This document shows, piece by piece, positions 14,789-24,424 of a stretch of DNA of 41,782 bases (its first letter is position 1; each line of letters opens with the position of its first letter). Where the stretch lies: the NCBI RefSeq assembly GCF_001905465.1, contig NZ_LISX01000002.1, forward strand, positions 160,922-202,703, in the 5' to 3' direction. The translations under genes were made by a program, and so were the position numbers. Source of the stretch: Kitasatospora sp. CB01950 (GTDB taxonomy: Bacteria > Actinomycetota > Actinomycetes > Streptomycetales > Streptomycetaceae). The notes beneath the pieces are model-generated. The model saw nothing but the letters and a program-made list of their open reading frames with translations. It had not been told where the DNA came from and ran no database searches.

Positions 14789-16066
14789 TCAGTCCTCGCC
14801 GCCGACGCCGGCGTCCAGAATGTCGATCACGAACACCAGCGTGGAGTTCGCCGGAATGCCGTTGCTGGCCTGGTCCTTGTAGGCCAGCGAGGCGGGGATG
14901 ACCAGCTCGATGCGGCTGCCGATGTTCTGGCCGACGATGCCCTTGTCCCAGCCCTCGATGACGCTGCCCGCACCGGTGGCGAAGCTGTACGCCTGGTTGC
15001 GGTCGAGCGAGGAGTCGAACTTCTTGCCGTCCTTGTACAGCGCGCCGGTGTACTGGACGACGACCTTCTCGCCGGACTCGATCTTGCGGCCCTTGCCCTG
15101 GATCAGGACGTGCGACTTCAGCTCGGTCGGGTCGGCGGCGCCGGGCACCGGGATGATGTCGAACGGCTTCTTGCCGTTGTCCTTGACCTGCGGCATGTCG
15201 GCCGGCGGCGCGGTCATCTCGCCGCTGAGCACCGCGTCGGGCGCGGTGGCCTGCCGGATGTCGAGGACGAAGACCAGGCTGTCGGTGGCGCCGATGCCGA
15301 GCTGGGTGTTGCCCTGGGCGCCGAACGCGGCGGCCGGCGGGGCGACGACCAGCACCCGGCTGCCGGCCTTGTGGCCGCTGACGGCCTTGTCCAGCGCGGG
15401 GATCAGCTTCCCGGCCTCGGCCTGGAAGAGCTGCGGCTTGCCGCCCTTGTCCCCGTACGAGCCGGGGATCTCCTTGCCGGTGTTCCAGTCCAGGGCGGTG
15501 TAGTCGATGGAGACCCAGTTGCCCTTCTCGACCTTCGGGCCGCTGCCCGCGGAGAGCTCCTTGACGACGAAGGTGCCGTCCGGCTTGTCCTGCGGCACGG
15601 TGATGTTGGCCTTGGTGCCGAAGTCGCCGGTGACCGTCGGCAGCGCCTTGGCGCTGTCCTTGATCGGCGGGACGGGCTCCTGGCTCGGCGAGTCGGTGGC
15701 GGCGGGCTTCGCCGCGTCGGACTTCGCGGCGGGCTTGTCGTCGCCCTTGTTGACCTGGTACATGGTGATCGCGGAACCGATCAGCAGGACCGCGAGCACG
15801 GTGCCGAGGATCGCGCCGAGGCGGCCGGAGCTGCCCGGGTCCTCGTTGTATCCGGCCTCGGAGGTATCGGCCTTGCGCTGGGTGGAGGCGAAGACCTGCG
15901 GCGCCTCCTCGCCCTTGTCCCCGGCGCCGGGCGCCGGGGCCGACTGCGGGTCCCAGCCGGCCTGGGTCAGCATCTCGGCGGGGACGACGATCGACTCGCG
16001 GTCTCCTCCCGGCCGGCGCTGCCCGTTGTTGTCGGCCTCGTCCGGGCTCGACGGCTTCTCAGACAT
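14789..16066 (-). CDS. Membrane-anchored protein with two FKBP domains, the first degenerate
   Basis: This 425-residue protein has a disordered cytoplasmic N-terminus (~80 residues), one membrane helix (RLGAILGTVLAVLLIGSAIT), a Ser/Pro/Lys-rich linker and two FKBP-like domains outside the membrane. The C-terminal domain is canonical (VVVQYTGALY, KFDSSLDRNQ, SVIEGWDKGIVG, LAYKDQ). The first keeps the fold (WVSIDYTALDW, SRVLVVAPPAAAFGAQ, DSLVFVLDI), but the active-site Phe-Asp is replaced (EIPGSY) and the floor Trp is Leu (LIPALDKA). It is therefore probably non-catalytic. The ATG at 16066 is preferred; in-frame starts at 16081 and 16105 exist and the ribosome sites do not settle it. The adjacent lipoprotein has the same two-domain plan. 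Confidence 0.85.
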   Translation of the reverse strand: MSEKPSSPDEADNNGQRRPGGDRESIVVPAEMLTQAGWDPQSAPAPGAGDKGEEAPQVFASTQRKADTSEAGYNEDPGSSGRLGAILGTVLAVLLIGSAITMYQVNKGDDKPAAKSDAAKPAATDSPSQEPVPPIKDSAKALPTVTGDFGTKANITVPQDKPDGTFVVKELSAGSGPKVEKGNWVSIDYTALDWNTGKEIPGSYGDKGGKPQLFQAEAGKLIPALDKAVSGHKAGSRVLVVAPPAAAFGAQGNTQLGIGATDSLVFVLDIRQATAPDAVLSGEMTAPPADMPQVKDNGKKPFDIIPVPGAADPTELKSHVLIQGKGRKIESGEKVVVQYTGALYKDGKKFDSSLDRNQAYSFATGAGSVIEGWDKGIVGQNIGSRIELVIPASLAYKDQASNGIPANSTLVFVIDILDAGVGGED

Positions 16067-16180
16067 GACTCCCCAATTCATCTCGCCCGACGACGCGTGT
16101 ACCACTGGTGCGGGGCAGCAGTATGGCAGGTCGGCATGAGAGCCGGTCGGTCCGGCCCCGGCCCCGCTGCCGGGCGTCGA

Positions 16181-17167
16181 TCAGACAGCTTCCAGGATGT
16201 CGATCACGAACACCAGCGTGGAGTTCGCCGGGATCGAGCCGCTGGCCTTGTCGCCGTAGCCCAGCGACGGCGGGACGACCAGCATGACGCGGCTGCCGAC
16301 GGTCTTGCCGACGAGGCCCTGGTCCCAGCCCTTGATCAGACTTCCGGTGCCGACCTGCAGCGCCTGCGCGCCGCCGTGGCTCCACGAGGAGTCGAACTGC
16401 TTGCCGTCGGCCCAGGTCACGCCGGTGTACTGGACCACCAGGGTCTGCCCGGACTTCACCTCCGGGCCGTCGCCCTTGATCAGCACGTACTGCTGCAGGT
16501 CCGCGGGCGGCTGCTCGCCGGAGGGGATGGTGATGGTGGGCGCGGCCTTGCCGTTGTCCTTGACCTGCGGGGCGTTCGCGGGCGGTTCGGTGACCTGCCC
16601 GGAGGCGGTGGAGTCCTGCGGCACCGACTGCATGATGTCGAGCACGAACACCACCGTGTCGTCCTTGCCGACGCCGAGCGCCGTCGACCCCTGGGCGCCG
16701 AACCCGGCGGCCGGCGGCGCCACCACCACCAGCCGGCTGCCGACCTTCTTCCCCTCGACGCTGACGTCGAACGCCGGCACCAGCTGCCCGGTGCCCGCCT
16801 GGTACAGCTGCGGCTTGCCGCCGGAGTCGTAGGAGCTGGTCAGGTCCTTGCCGCTGGTCCAGTCCTTGGCGGTGTAGTTGACGGTCACCCAGTCGTTCTT
16901 GTTGACCGTCGCGCCGGTGCCCTCGGTCTCGGTGTTCACCACGAACTGTCCGCTGGGCGGGCCGCCCGGCAGCGTGATCGTCGCTTTCGAGCCGAACTCC
17001 CCGCTGATCGTGGGCATCGGCGAGGCGGACGCGACCGGGCTCGGCACCTCCACCGGGGAGGCCGTCGTCGAGGGCGTCGACCCGGCGGACTTGCCGGAAC
17101 TGCCGCTGCACGCGGTCAGCAGCACGGCGGCGAGGGGAACGGAGAGCAGGTAGGCGATTCGACGCAT
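16181..17167 (-). CDS. Lipoprotein with two FKBP domains, the first degenerate
   Basis: This 328-residue protein has a lipobox ending at Cys20 (AAVLLTACSG) and a Ser/Thr/Pro linker, then two FKBP-like domains. The second has canonical residues (VVQYTGVTWADGKQFDSSWS, SLIKGWDQGLVG, LGYGDK). In the first, the Trp position is Phe (LVPAFDVS) and the Phe-Asp position is Leu-Thr (KDLTSSY), the same loss seen in the neighbouring membrane-anchored paralogue. The mature protein would sit on the outer face of the membrane and could help exported proteins fold. It lies between pafA and its paralogue, separated from pafA by a terminator. Confidence 0.88.
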   Translation of the reverse strand: MRRIAYLLSVPLAAVLLTACSGSSGKSAGSTPSTTASPVEVPSPVASASPMPTISGEFGSKATITLPGGPPSGQFVVNTETEGTGATVNKNDWVTVNYTAKDWTSGKDLTSSYDSGGKPQLYQAGTGQLVPAFDVSVEGKKVGSRLVVVAPPAAGFGAQGSTALGVGKDDTVVFVLDIMQSVPQDSTASGQVTEPPANAPQVKDNGKAAPTITIPSGEQPPADLQQYVLIKGDGPEVKSGQTLVVQYTGVTWADGKQFDSSWSHGGAQALQVGTGSLIKGWDQGLVGKTVGSRVMLVVPPSLGYGDKASGSIPANSTLVFVIDILEAV

Positions 17168-17194
17168 GGGGCCAGCGTATGGCCGGATTCGTCC

Positions 17195-17232
17195 GGTCCG
17201 TCGGAGGCACTCGGGCGTGCCTCCGACGGACC
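17195..17232 (-). terminator. Terminator hairpin after pafA
   Basis: A perfect 16-bp stem (GGTCCGTCGGAGGCAC with its complement) and a 6-base loop lie 14 bases beyond the pafA stop. This is one of the strongest hairpins in the window. The FKBP lipoprotein gene starts 28 bases further on, so it needs its own promoter within or across this hairpin. Confidence 0.85.
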
Positions 17233-17245
17233 GTCGACGACTTGA

Positions 17246-18607
17246 TCACATTCCGGCGATCAGCTTCTCCACCCGCTCGTCCACCGACCGGAACGGGTCC
17301 TTGCACAGCACGGTGCGCTGCGCCTGGTCGTTCAGCTTCAGGTGCACCCAGTCGACGGTGAAGTCGCGGCGCTGCTCCTGGGCGCGCCGGATGAAGTCGC
17401 CGCGCAGCCGGGCCCGGGTGGTCTGCGGGGGCACCGACTTGCCCTGGAAGGTCAGCAGGTCGTTGGTGACGCGCTGCGCCTGGCCGTTCTTCTGCAGCAG
17501 GTAGAACAGGCCGCGGCGGCGGTGGATGTCGTGGTACGCGAGGTCGATCTGCGCGACCCGCGGGTTGGACATGGTCATCTGGTGCTTGGCGCGGTACTTC
17601 TCGATCAGCTGGTACTTCATGATCCAGTCGATCTCGGTGCCGACCTTGCCGAGATCCTCGGTGCGCACCGCCTCCAGCGTGCGGCCCCACAGGTCGAGGA
17701 CGCGCGCCACGGTGCCCTCGTTGAGGCCCTTGCGGTCGGCGAACTCCAGCGCCTTGGTGTAGTACTCCTCCTGGATCTCCAGCGCGCTGGCCTCCCGCCC
17801 GTTGGCGAGCCGGACCTGGTGGGTGCCCGTCAGGTCGTGGCTGACCTCGCGGATCGCCCGGATCGGGTTCTCCAGCGTCAGGTCGCGCATCACCACGCCG
17901 GCCTCGATCAGCCGCAGCACCAGGTCGGTGGCGCCGACCTTGAGCAGCGTGGTGGTCTCCGACATGTTGGAGTCGCCGACGATGACGTGCAGCCGGCGGT
18001 AGCGCTCGGCGTCGGCGTGCGGCTCGTCGCGGGTGTTGATGATCGGCCGGGAGCGGGTGGTGGCGGAGCTGACGCCCTCCCAGATGTGCTCGGCGCGCTG
18101 GCTGACGCAGTAGACGGCGCCGCGCGGGGTCTGCAACACCTTGCCCGCGCCGCAGATCAGTTGACGCGTCACCAGGAACGGGATCAGCACGTCCGCCAGC
18201 CGGGAGAACTCGCCGTGCCGGGCGACCAGGTAGTTCTCGTGGCAGCCGTAGGAGTTGCCGGCGGAGTCGGTGTTGTTCTTGAACAGGTAGACGTCGCCGG
18301 CGATGCCTTCCTCGTGCAGCCGCCGCTCGGCGTCCACCAGCAGCCCCTCGAGGATCCGCTCGCCGGACTTGTCGTGGGTGACCAGCTCGACCACGTCGTC
18401 GCACTCGGGGGTGGCGTACTCGGGGTGGGAGCCGACGTCGAGGTAGAGGCGGGCGCCGTTCTTCAGGAAGACGTTGCTGCTGCGGCCCCAGGAGACGACA
18501 CGGCGGAAGAGGTAGCGGGCGACTTCGTCCGGCGACAGGCGGCGCTGGCCGCGGAAGGTGCAGGTGACGCCGTACTCGTTCTCGATCCCGAAAATTCGGC
18601 GGTCCAT
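17246..18607 (-). CDS. pafA: Pup--protein ligase PafA
   Basis: This 453-residue carboxylate-amine ligase of the glutamine-synthetase-like superfamily phosphorylates the C-terminal Glu of Pup with ATP and joins it to lysines of target proteins. The N-terminus [16 protein letters not shown] carries metal-binding Glu residues, and Asp57 in [15 protein letters not shown] is the expected catalytic base. [20 protein letters not shown] and [20 protein letters not shown] form the nucleotide site. The length matches characterised PafA proteins, and the [10 protein letters not shown] segment also fits PafA rather than Dop. The ATG at 18607 follows GAAGAG. A hairpin separates it from prcA. Confidence 0.96.
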   Translation of the reverse strand: MDRRIFGIENEYGVTCTFRGQRRLSPDEVARYLFRRVVSWGRSSNVFLKNGARLYLDVGSHPEYATPECDDVVELVTHDKSGERILEGLLVDAERRLHEEGIAGDVYLFKNNTDSAGNSYGCHENYLVARHGEFSRLADVLIPFLVTRQLICGAGKVLQTPRGAVYCVSQRAEHIWEGVSSATTRSRPIINTRDEPHADAERYRRLHVIVGDSNMSETTTLLKVGATDLVLRLIEAGVVMRDLTLENPIRAIREVSHDLTGTHQVRLANGREASALEIQEEYYTKALEFADRKGLNEGTVARVLDLWGRTLEAVRTEDLGKVGTEIDWIMKYQLIEKYRAKHQMTMSNPRVAQIDLAYHDIHRRRGLFYLLQKNGQAQRVTNDLLTFQGKSVPPQTTRARLRGDFIRRAQEQRRDFTVDWVHLKLNDQAQRTVLCKDPFRSVDERVEKLIAGM

Positions 18608-18663
18608 ATGGCGACTCTTCTCTGTGGGAAGCTCCGTGAAACCCTTCGGTGCGGTGATGGATC

Positions 18664-18700
18664 GTCGGGCGGCCCGCCCGGCAGGTGGCGGGCCGCCGAC
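18664..18700 (-). terminator. Terminator hairpin after prcA
   Basis: GTCGG-CGGCCCGCC pairs with GGCGGGCCG-CCGAC with one bulged G and an 8-base loop. It starts 4 bases after the prcA stop and would end the prcBA transcript before pafA. Confidence 0.7.
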
Positions 18701-18704
18701 TCGG

Positions 18705-19451
18705 TCATTCGGCGGTGGTGCCGTCGTCCTCTTCGGTGGCGGCGCTCTCGTCGCCGCTGAGCAGCCGGGACAGCTGGCTGCCCAGGATGCGCTTGAACTT
18801 GCGCTGCTGGACCCGCTGGCGGTCGAGGACTGCGACCTCCAGCTGCTCGGGCGTCAGGGCGCGCGGGCTGCCGCCGTTGGGGTCGCGGGCGAGGCCGTCG
18901 ACGGCGAGCTTGAGCGCCTCGGTGAGGCTCAGGCCGGCCCGGTGGCGCTGGCCGAGGTAGTTGCCGATGGAGTCGGCGTTGCCGCCGACCACGACGGCGT
19001 TCTTCTCGTCCACCACCGAGCCGTCCGGGGTGAGCCGGTAGATCTGGTCGTCGGCGTCGGTACGGCCGACCTCGGCGACGATCAGCTCGACCTCGTAGGG
19101 CTTCTCCCCGACCGAGGAGAAGATGGTGCCCAGGGTCTGGGCGTACACGTTGGCCAGGCCGCGGGCGGTGACGTCGGCCCGGTCGTAGGAGTAGCCGCGC
19201 AGGTCGGCGTAGCGCACGCCGCCGATCCGCAGGTTCTCGAACTCGTTGTAGCGGCCGACCGCGGCGAACGCGATCTTGTCGTAGATCTCGGAGACCTTGT
19301 GCAGGGCGCGGGAAGTGTTCTCCGCGACGAAGACGATGCCGTCGGCGTAGGTGAGCACGACCACGCTGCGTCCGCGGGCGATGCCCTTGCGGGCGTACTC
19401 CGCGCGGTCCGCCATGGCCTGCTGGGGCGAGACGTAGAACGGCGTGGACAC
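18705..19451 (-). CDS. prcA: Proteasome alpha subunit PrcA
   Basis: This 248-residue protein is the non-catalytic outer-ring subunit of the 20S proteasome. The N-terminus ([20 protein letters not shown]) is the gate region, followed by the alpha-subunit segment [20 protein letters not shown] and the body of the Ntn-hydrolase fold without a catalytic Thr. The acidic C-terminal tail ([14 protein letters not shown]) is variable among actinobacteria. The GTG at 19451 follows GGGAG by 7 bases. It lies 32 bases downstream of prcB, in the usual order. Confidence 0.96.
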   Translation of the reverse strand: MSTPFYVSPQQAMADRAEYARKGIARGRSVVVLTYADGIVFVAENTSRALHKVSEIYDKIAFAAVGRYNEFENLRIGGVRYADLRGYSYDRADVTARGLANVYAQTLGTIFSSVGEKPYEVELIVAEVGRTDADDQIYRLTPDGSVVDEKNAVVVGGNADSIGNYLGQRHRAGLSLTEALKLAVDGLARDPNGGSPRALTPEQLEVAVLDRQRVQQRKFKRILGSQLSRLLSGDESAATEEDDGTTAE

Positions 19452-19483
19452 CGCCGGTCTCCCTTCGGGTGGTTGAGGCGGAT

Positions 19484-20329
19484 TCAGAGCAGCGGGGCCT
19501 GCGGGCCGTTGGGGTGCTCGCGCCGCTGCTCGGTGATGGACACCGCGATCTCGGTGACCTCTTCCTCGCTGAGCCGCCGGAAGCCGTCCTCGGTGATCAG
19601 CGTGACGATCGGGAAGATCTTGCGGGCGAGGTCCGGGCCGCCGGTCGCCGAGTCGTCGTCGGCGGCGTCGTACAGCGCCTGGACGGTGAGGGTGGCGGCC
19701 TGCTCGGCGGTCATCCCGTCCCGGTAGAGCTTCTTCATCGCGCCGCGGGCGAACACCGAGCCGGAGCCGGTGGCGGCGAAGCCCGCGCGCTCCTCGGAAC
19801 GGCCGCCGGTGACGTCGTAGGTGAAGATCCGGCCGCGGCCGAGGTCGAGGTCGTAGCCCGCGAAGACCGGGACGACCGCGAGGCCCTGCATGGCCATCGC
19901 CAGATTGGACCGGATCATGGTGGTGAGCCGGTTGGCCTTGCCCTCGAAGGAGAGCACGGTGCCCTCGATCTTCTCGTAGTGCTCCAGCTCCAGCTGGAAC
20001 AGGCGCACCATCTCGATTGCCAGGCCGGCGGTGCCGGCGATGCCGACCGCGCTGTACTCGTCGGCCGGGAAGACCTTCTCCATGTCGCGCTGGGCGATGA
20101 CGTTGCCCATGGTGGCCCGACGGTCGCCGGCGAGCACCACGCCGCCGTCGAACACCGCGGACACGATGGTGGTGCCGTGCGGCGCCTCGATCGTCAGGCC
20201 CTCGGGCAGCTGCCGCCGCCCCGGGAGCAGCTGCGGCGCGTGGCTGTCGAGGAAGTCGATGAACGAGGAGGAGCCGGGGGTGAGGAAGGCAGCCGGTAGA
20301 CGCCCGGTGCCACTGAGGTTGGCTTCCAC
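19484..20329 (-). CDS. prcB: Proteasome beta subunit PrcB
   Basis: This 281-residue precursor of the catalytic inner-ring subunit carries a 52-residue propeptide (starting [20 protein letters not shown]) that is removed autocatalytically at His-Gly/Thr. Thr53 ([20 protein letters not shown]) becomes the nucleophile, with the conserved DRRAT and Lys/Asp residues nearby. The GTG at 20329 was chosen because AAGGA lies 5 bases upstream and the propeptide has the known length; the open frame runs further upstream but lacks a ribosome site. The 179-base spacer from pup is rich in hairpins. Confidence 0.95.
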   Translation of the reverse strand: MEANLSGTGRLPAAFLTPGSSSFIDFLDSHAPQLLPGRRQLPEGLTIEAPHGTTIVSAVFDGGVVLAGDRRATMGNVIAQRDMEKVFPADEYSAVGIAGTAGLAIEMVRLFQLELEHYEKIEGTVLSFEGKANRLTTMIRSNLAMAMQGLAVVPVFAGYDLDLGRGRIFTYDVTGGRSEERAGFAATGSGSVFARGAMKKLYRDGMTAEQAATLTVQALYDAADDDSATGGPDLARKIFPIVTLITEDGFRRLSEEEVTEIAVSITEQRREHPNGPQAPLL

Positions 20330-20371
20330 ACGTGTCCTTCCAGATCGAAGATCCAAAGTTGGAGTTGTGCC

Positions 20372-20507
20372 CCGGACCCTACCCGCTCCGGGGTCCGGAT
20401 CCACGTTTTCGGTGACGGGCCGCAGAGAAGGCGAGGCCGCAGGCGCGCTCAGGGCACACCTGCGGCGCTCGCCGTGCTCTTTTCCGATGGAAAGGGGGTT
20501 TCCCCCT
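20372..20507 (-). promoter_or_regulatory. Three hairpins in the pup-prcB spacer
   Basis: In the direction of transcription, AGGGGG-AAA-CCCCCT (20493-20507) begins one base after the pup stop and is followed by TTT, so it resembles a short intrinsic terminator. It is followed by an 8-bp stem GCCGCAGG/CCTGCGGC (20436-20466) and an 8-bp stem CCGGACCC/GGGTCCGG (20372-20398). Together they could end or process the pup message so that prcBA is made at a different level. Confidence 0.5.
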
Positions 20508-20508
20508 C

Positions 20509-20727
20509 TCACTCGCCGCCCTTCTGCACGAATCCGCGCACGAAATCCTCGGCGTTGGATTCCAGCACTTCGTCGATTTCGTCCAGGACGGCGTCGACGT
20601 CGTCGCTGAGCTTTTCCTGACGCTCCTTGAGGTCGTCCGAGGCCTGGGTTTCCGCGGCCTGCTCCTCGACCTCCTCGGAGGAGCGGCTGGCCCGCTGCTG
20701 GCCGCCGCCGGTGTCCTTCTCCGCCAT
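20509..20727 (-). CDS. pup: Prokaryotic ubiquitin-like protein Pup
   Basis: This 72-residue, highly charged and mostly disordered protein starts [20 protein letters not shown]. The helical region that docks on the Arc coiled coil is in the middle, including [20 protein letters not shown]. The C-terminal tail ends [11 protein letters not shown]. The last codon is GAG (Glu), so the encoded form is already ligation-competent, unlike the Gln-ending Pup of Mycobacterium tuberculosis that Dop must deamidate. The ATG at 20727 gives the normal family length; a GTG three codons upstream is the alternative. It lies between dop and prcB. Confidence 0.96.
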   Translation of the reverse strand: MAEKDTGGGQQRASRSSEEVEEQAAETQASDDLKERQEKLSDDVDAVLDEIDEVLESNAEDFVRGFVQKGGE

Positions 20728-20823
20728 TTTCCTCACCCCGCTCGCTCGGTGTTCTCGTTCAACGCTCGTTGCTCACCTGAATGATTCCCCGTCCGGGAAT
20801 GTTCACCCGTGGTGATCGAAAAG

Positions 20824-22335
20824 TTACCCACCGGAGAGGACCCGCACCAGGTCTTCGGCGGTGCGGCACCGGTCGAGCAGTTCCTTGACGTGCGCCTTGG
20901 TGCCGCGCAGCGGCTCCATGGTGGGCACCCGCTGCAGGCTGTCGTGCCCGGGCAGGTCGAAGATCACGGAGTCCCAGGACGCGGCGGCCACATCGTCGGC
21001 GTACTGCTCCAGGCAGCGGCCGCGGAAGTAGGCGCGGGTGTCGTCGGGCGGCTGGGAGACGGCGCGGAGCACCTCGTCCTCGGTGAGCAGGCGCTCCATC
21101 CGGCCGCGGGCCTCCAGGCGGTTGTACAGGCCCTTGTCGGGGCGTACGTCGCTGTACTGGAGGTCGACCAGCTGGAGGCGCGGGCTCTCCCAGGTCAGGG
21201 CGTCGCGCTGGCGGTAGCCCTCCAGGATCTCCTTCTTGGCGACCCAGTCGAGCTGCCGGGACAGGCTCATCGGGTCGCGTTCCAGCCGGCCCAGCACGTC
21301 CTCCCAGCGGGCCAGCACGTCCATGGTCTGGTCGTCGGCGTCCTGCCCGAAGCGGTCCTCGACGTACTTGCGGGCCAGTTCGCAGTACTCCATCTGCAAC
21401 TGCACGGCGGTGAGCTTGCGCCCGGAGCGCAGCGACACCAGGTGCTTGAGGTCGGGGTCGCGGGAGATCCGGTGCAGGGTGCGCACGGGCTGGTCGACGG
21501 CGAGGTCGACGGCGATGAAGCCGTCCTCGATCATCGACAGGACCAGCGCGGTGGTGCCGAGCTTGAGGTAGGTGGAGATCTCGGAGAGGTTGGCGTCGCC
21601 GATGATCACGTGCAGGCGGCGGTACTTCTCGGCGTCCGCGTGCGGCTCGTCCCGGGTGTTGATGATCGGGCGCTTGAGGGTGGTCTCCAGGCCGACCTCG
21701 ACCTCGAAGTAGTCGGCGCGCTGGCTGATCTGGAAGCCGTGCCCGCCGCCCTCCTGCCCCAGCCCGACCCGGCCGGCCCCGCACACCACCTGGCGGGAGA
21801 CGAAGAACGGCGTGAGGTGGCGGACGATGTCGGCGAACGGGGTGGCCCGCTGCATCAGGTAGTTCTCGTGGGTGCCGTAGGAGGCGCCCTTGTTGTCGGT
21901 GTTGTTCTTGTAGAGCAGGATCCGCTGCCCGTTGGGCAGTTCCAGCGCGCGGGCGGCGGCCGCGGCCATGATCCGCTCGCCGGCCTTGTCCCAGAGCACC
22001 GCGTCGCGCGGGTTGGTGACCTCCGGCGACGAGTACTCGGGGTGCGCGTGGTCGACGTAGAACCGGGCGCCGTTGGTGAGGATGACGTTGGCCAGGCCGA
22101 TGTCCTCGTCGGTGAGCTGACTGGCGTCCGCCACGTCCCGGGCCAGGTCGAAGCCCCGGGCGTCGCGCAGCGGATTCTCCTCCTCGAAGTCCCAGCGGGC
22201 GCGCCGCGCCCGGTGCATCGCCGCCGCGTACGCGTTGACGATCTGGGACGAGGTGAGCATGGCGTTGGCGTTGGGGTGCCCGGGCACGGAGATGCCGTAC
22301 TCGGTCTCGATCCCCATCACGCGCCGTACGGTCAT
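20824..22335 (-). CDS. dop: Depupylase / Pup deamidase Dop
   Basis: This 503-residue homologue of PafA removes Pup from tagged proteins and, where Pup ends in Gln, deamidates it. The N-terminus [20 protein letters not shown] holds metal-binding Glu residues. The insert after residue 40 ([20 protein letters not shown]) is the Dop-specific loop absent from PafA. Asp95 in [15 protein letters not shown] is the key catalytic residue. The nucleotide-site segments [20 protein letters not shown] and [16 protein letters not shown] are intact. The ATG at 22335 follows GGAGGG. A hairpin upstream (22377-22418) separates it from arc. Since Pup here ends in Glu, the expected role is depupylation only. Confidence 0.95.
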   Translation of the reverse strand: MTVRRVMGIETEYGISVPGHPNANAMLTSSQIVNAYAAAMHRARRARWDFEEENPLRDARGFDLARDVADASQLTDEDIGLANVILTNGARFYVDHAHPEYSSPEVTNPRDAVLWDKAGERIMAAAAARALELPNGQRILLYKNNTDNKGASYGTHENYLMQRATPFADIVRHLTPFFVSRQVVCGAGRVGLGQEGGGHGFQISQRADYFEVEVGLETTLKRPIINTRDEPHADAEKYRRLHVIIGDANLSEISTYLKLGTTALVLSMIEDGFIAVDLAVDQPVRTLHRISRDPDLKHLVSLRSGRKLTAVQLQMEYCELARKYVEDRFGQDADDQTMDVLARWEDVLGRLERDPMSLSRQLDWVAKKEILEGYRQRDALTWESPRLQLVDLQYSDVRPDKGLYNRLEARGRMERLLTEDEVLRAVSQPPDDTRAYFRGRCLEQYADDVAAASWDSVIFDLPGHDSLQRVPTMEPLRGTKAHVKELLDRCRTAEDLVRVLSGG

Positions 22336-22376
22336 GCGGCCCTCCTGACCCTGTGGGTACTGCCGGTGCAGACGCG

Positions 22377-22418
22377 CCGTCCGGTTGCGGAGCCTTGCCT
22401 GGCGCCGCAACCGGACGG
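22377..22418 (-). terminator. Terminator-like hairpin between arc and dop
   Basis: CCGTCCGGTTGCGG pairs perfectly over 14 bp with CCGCAACCGGACGG across a 14-base loop, 13 bases beyond the arc stop. It suggests that arc and dop-pup are at least partly separate transcripts. Confidence 0.7.
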
Positions 22419-22431
22419 TGTGATGCGCGTC

Positions 22432-24198
22432 CTACAGGTACTGCCCCGTGTTGGAGACGGTGTCGATGGAGCGACCGGACTCGGCGCCCTGCTTGCCGGT
22501 GACCAGGGTGCGGATGAACACGATCCGCTCGCCCTTCTTGCCGGAGATGCGGGCCCAGTCGTCCGGGTTGGTGGTGTTGGGCAGGTCCTCGTTCTCCTTG
22601 AACTCGTCCACGCACGCGGCGAGCAGGTGGGAGACCCGCAGACCGCGCTGCCCGTGGTCGAGGAAGTCCTTGATGGCCATCTTCTTCGCCCGGTCGACGA
22701 TGTTCTGGATCATCGCGCCGGAGTTGAAGTCCTTGAAGAACAGCACTTCCTTGTCGCCGTTGGCGTAGGTGACCTCCAGGAAGCGGTTCTCCTCGGTCTC
22801 CGAGTACATCCGCTCGACCACCGACTGGATCATGGCGGCGACGGTGGCGGGCACCGAGCCGTCGTGCTCCTTGACGTCGTCGGGGTGGAACGGCAGCGAG
22901 TCCTTCAGGTACTTGGAGAAGATGTCCTTGGCCGCCTCGGCGTCCGGCCGCTCGATCTTGATCTTGACGTCCAGGCGGCCGGGCCGCAGGATCGCCGGGT
23001 CGATCATGTCCTCGCGGTTGGAGGCGCCGATGACGATGACGTTCTCCAGGCCCTCCACGCCGTCGATCTCCGCCAGCAGCTGCGGGACGATGGTGTTCTC
23101 CACGTCCGAGCTGACGCCGGAGCCGCGGGTGCGGAACAGCGACTCCATCTCGTCGAAGAACACGATGACCGGCGTGCCCTCGCCGGCCTTCTCCCGGGCC
23201 CGCTGGAAGACCAGGCGGATCTGCCGCTCGGTCTCGCCCACGTACTTGTTGAGCAGCTCGGGGCCCTTGATGTTGAGGAAGTAGCTCTTGCCCTGCGGCC
23301 GGCCCGTCACCTCGGCGACCTTCTTGGCCAGCGAGTTGGCGACCGCCTTGGCGATCAGCGTCTTGCCGCAACCGGGCGGGCCGTACAGCAGCACGCCCTT
23401 GGGCGGCCGCAGTTCGAACTCCTTGAACAGGTCGGCGTGCAGGTACGGCAGTTCCACCGCGTCCCGGATCTGCTCGATCTGGTTCGCCAGGCCGCCGATC
23501 TGCCGGTAGTCGATGTCCGGGACCTCCTCGAGGACCAGTTCCTCGACCTCGGACTTCGGCACCACCTCGTACACGTACCCGGAGCGCGGCTCCAGCAGCA
23601 GTGCGTCGCCCGCCCGCAGGGTCAGCGCGCGCAGCGGCTCGGCGAGCCGCACCACCCGCTCCTCGTCGGTGTGCCCGACCACCAGCGCCCGGTCGCCGCC
23701 CTCCAGCACCTCCTTGAGGGTGACGATCTCGCCGATCCGCTCGAACTCCATCGCCTCGACGACGTTCAGCGCCTCGTTGAGCATCACCTCCTGGCCGCGG
23801 CGCAGCTCGTCCAGCTCCACGCCGGGGCTGACGTTGACCCGGAGCTTGCGGCCGCCGGTGAAGATGTCGGCCGTGCCGTCCTCGTTCTTCTCGAGGAAGA
23901 CGCCGAACCCGGCGGGCGGCTGGGCGAGCCGGTCCACTTCCTCCTTGAGGGCCACGATCTGGTCGCGGGCCTCGCGCAGGGTGGCGACGAGCCTCTCGTT
24001 CTGGGCGGTCACACCGGCCAGGTTGGTCTGCAGCTCGACGATCCGCTCCTCAAGCACCCTTGAGCTGCGCGGAGAATCGGCGAGCCGGCGCCGAAGGACG
24101 GCGATCTCCTGCTCGAGGTAGGAGACCTGCGCGGCCTCGTCGGACCCCCGTGCGGGCCTGCCGGCGCTGCGGTCGTAGTCGTCATCGTTGGCTGCCAC
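22432..24198 (-). CDS. arc: Proteasome-associated ATPase Arc (Mpa)
   Basis: This 588-residue AAA+ unfoldase recognises Pup and feeds tagged proteins into the 20S proteasome. It has an N-terminal coiled coil (about residues 25-95, with [15 protein letters not shown] and [18 protein letters not shown]), two OB domains (to about 225) and one AAA module with Walker A GPPGCGKT (273-280), Walker B FFDEMES (near 347-353) and the sensor/arginine region [19 protein letters not shown]. The C-terminal QYL docks into the proteasome alpha ring. The GTG at 24198 corresponds to the MAAxDDD start I recall for streptomycete Arc; another GTG three codons earlier lies on top of the ribosome site. A divergent ferredoxin gene shares the upstream spacer. 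Confidence 0.95.
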   Translation of the reverse strand: MAANDDDYDRSAGRPARGSDEAAQVSYLEQEIAVLRRRLADSPRSSRVLEERIVELQTNLAGVTAQNERLVATLREARDQIVALKEEVDRLAQPPAGFGVFLEKNEDGTADIFTGGRKLRVNVSPGVELDELRRGQEVMLNEALNVVEAMEFERIGEIVTLKEVLEGGDRALVVGHTDEERVVRLAEPLRALTLRAGDALLLEPRSGYVYEVVPKSEVEELVLEEVPDIDYRQIGGLANQIEQIRDAVELPYLHADLFKEFELRPPKGVLLYGPPGCGKTLIAKAVANSLAKKVAEVTGRPQGKSYFLNIKGPELLNKYVGETERQIRLVFQRAREKAGEGTPVIVFFDEMESLFRTRGSGVSSDVENTIVPQLLAEIDGVEGLENVIVIGASNREDMIDPAILRPGRLDVKIKIERPDAEAAKDIFSKYLKDSLPFHPDDVKEHDGSVPATVAAMIQSVVERMYSETEENRFLEVTYANGDKEVLFFKDFNSGAMIQNIVDRAKKMAIKDFLDHGQRGLRVSHLLAACVDEFKENEDLPNTTNPDDWARISGKKGERIVFIRTLVTGKQGAESGRSIDTVSNTGQYL

Positions 24199-24424
24199 GG
24201 TCCTCACCTCCTCCTGGGGGAGCTGGACGACCCAAACCTACCTGGGACCAGGGTCATGTAAACCCCTAGATCAGAAAGATGGATCGGGCGTGTCCGATGT
24301 TCGCCCTGCGCGCTTCCCCTCTGACAAGGAGATGCCCACCCCTCAACGGTTCAAAGCAGCGCGGATGTATCGTGACAGGAATGTCCCCGAATGCGGGGCG
24401 ACCAGAGCAGAAACGGCAGGGGCA
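24199..24424. promoter_or_regulatory. Divergent promoter region, arc and ferredoxin
   Basis: The 226 bases between the divergent starts contain an inverted repeat CCTGG-GA-CCAGG (24241-24252) and a relatively AT-rich stretch (TGTAAACCCCTAGATCAGAA, 24256-24275) that could supply -10 elements for one or both genes. No hairpin terminator or short gene is convincing here. Confidence 0.4.

Noticed and set aside
20330..20512. Longer PrcB reaching up to 20512
   Set aside because: The extension has no ribosome site, runs through three hairpins and would make an abnormally long propeptide.
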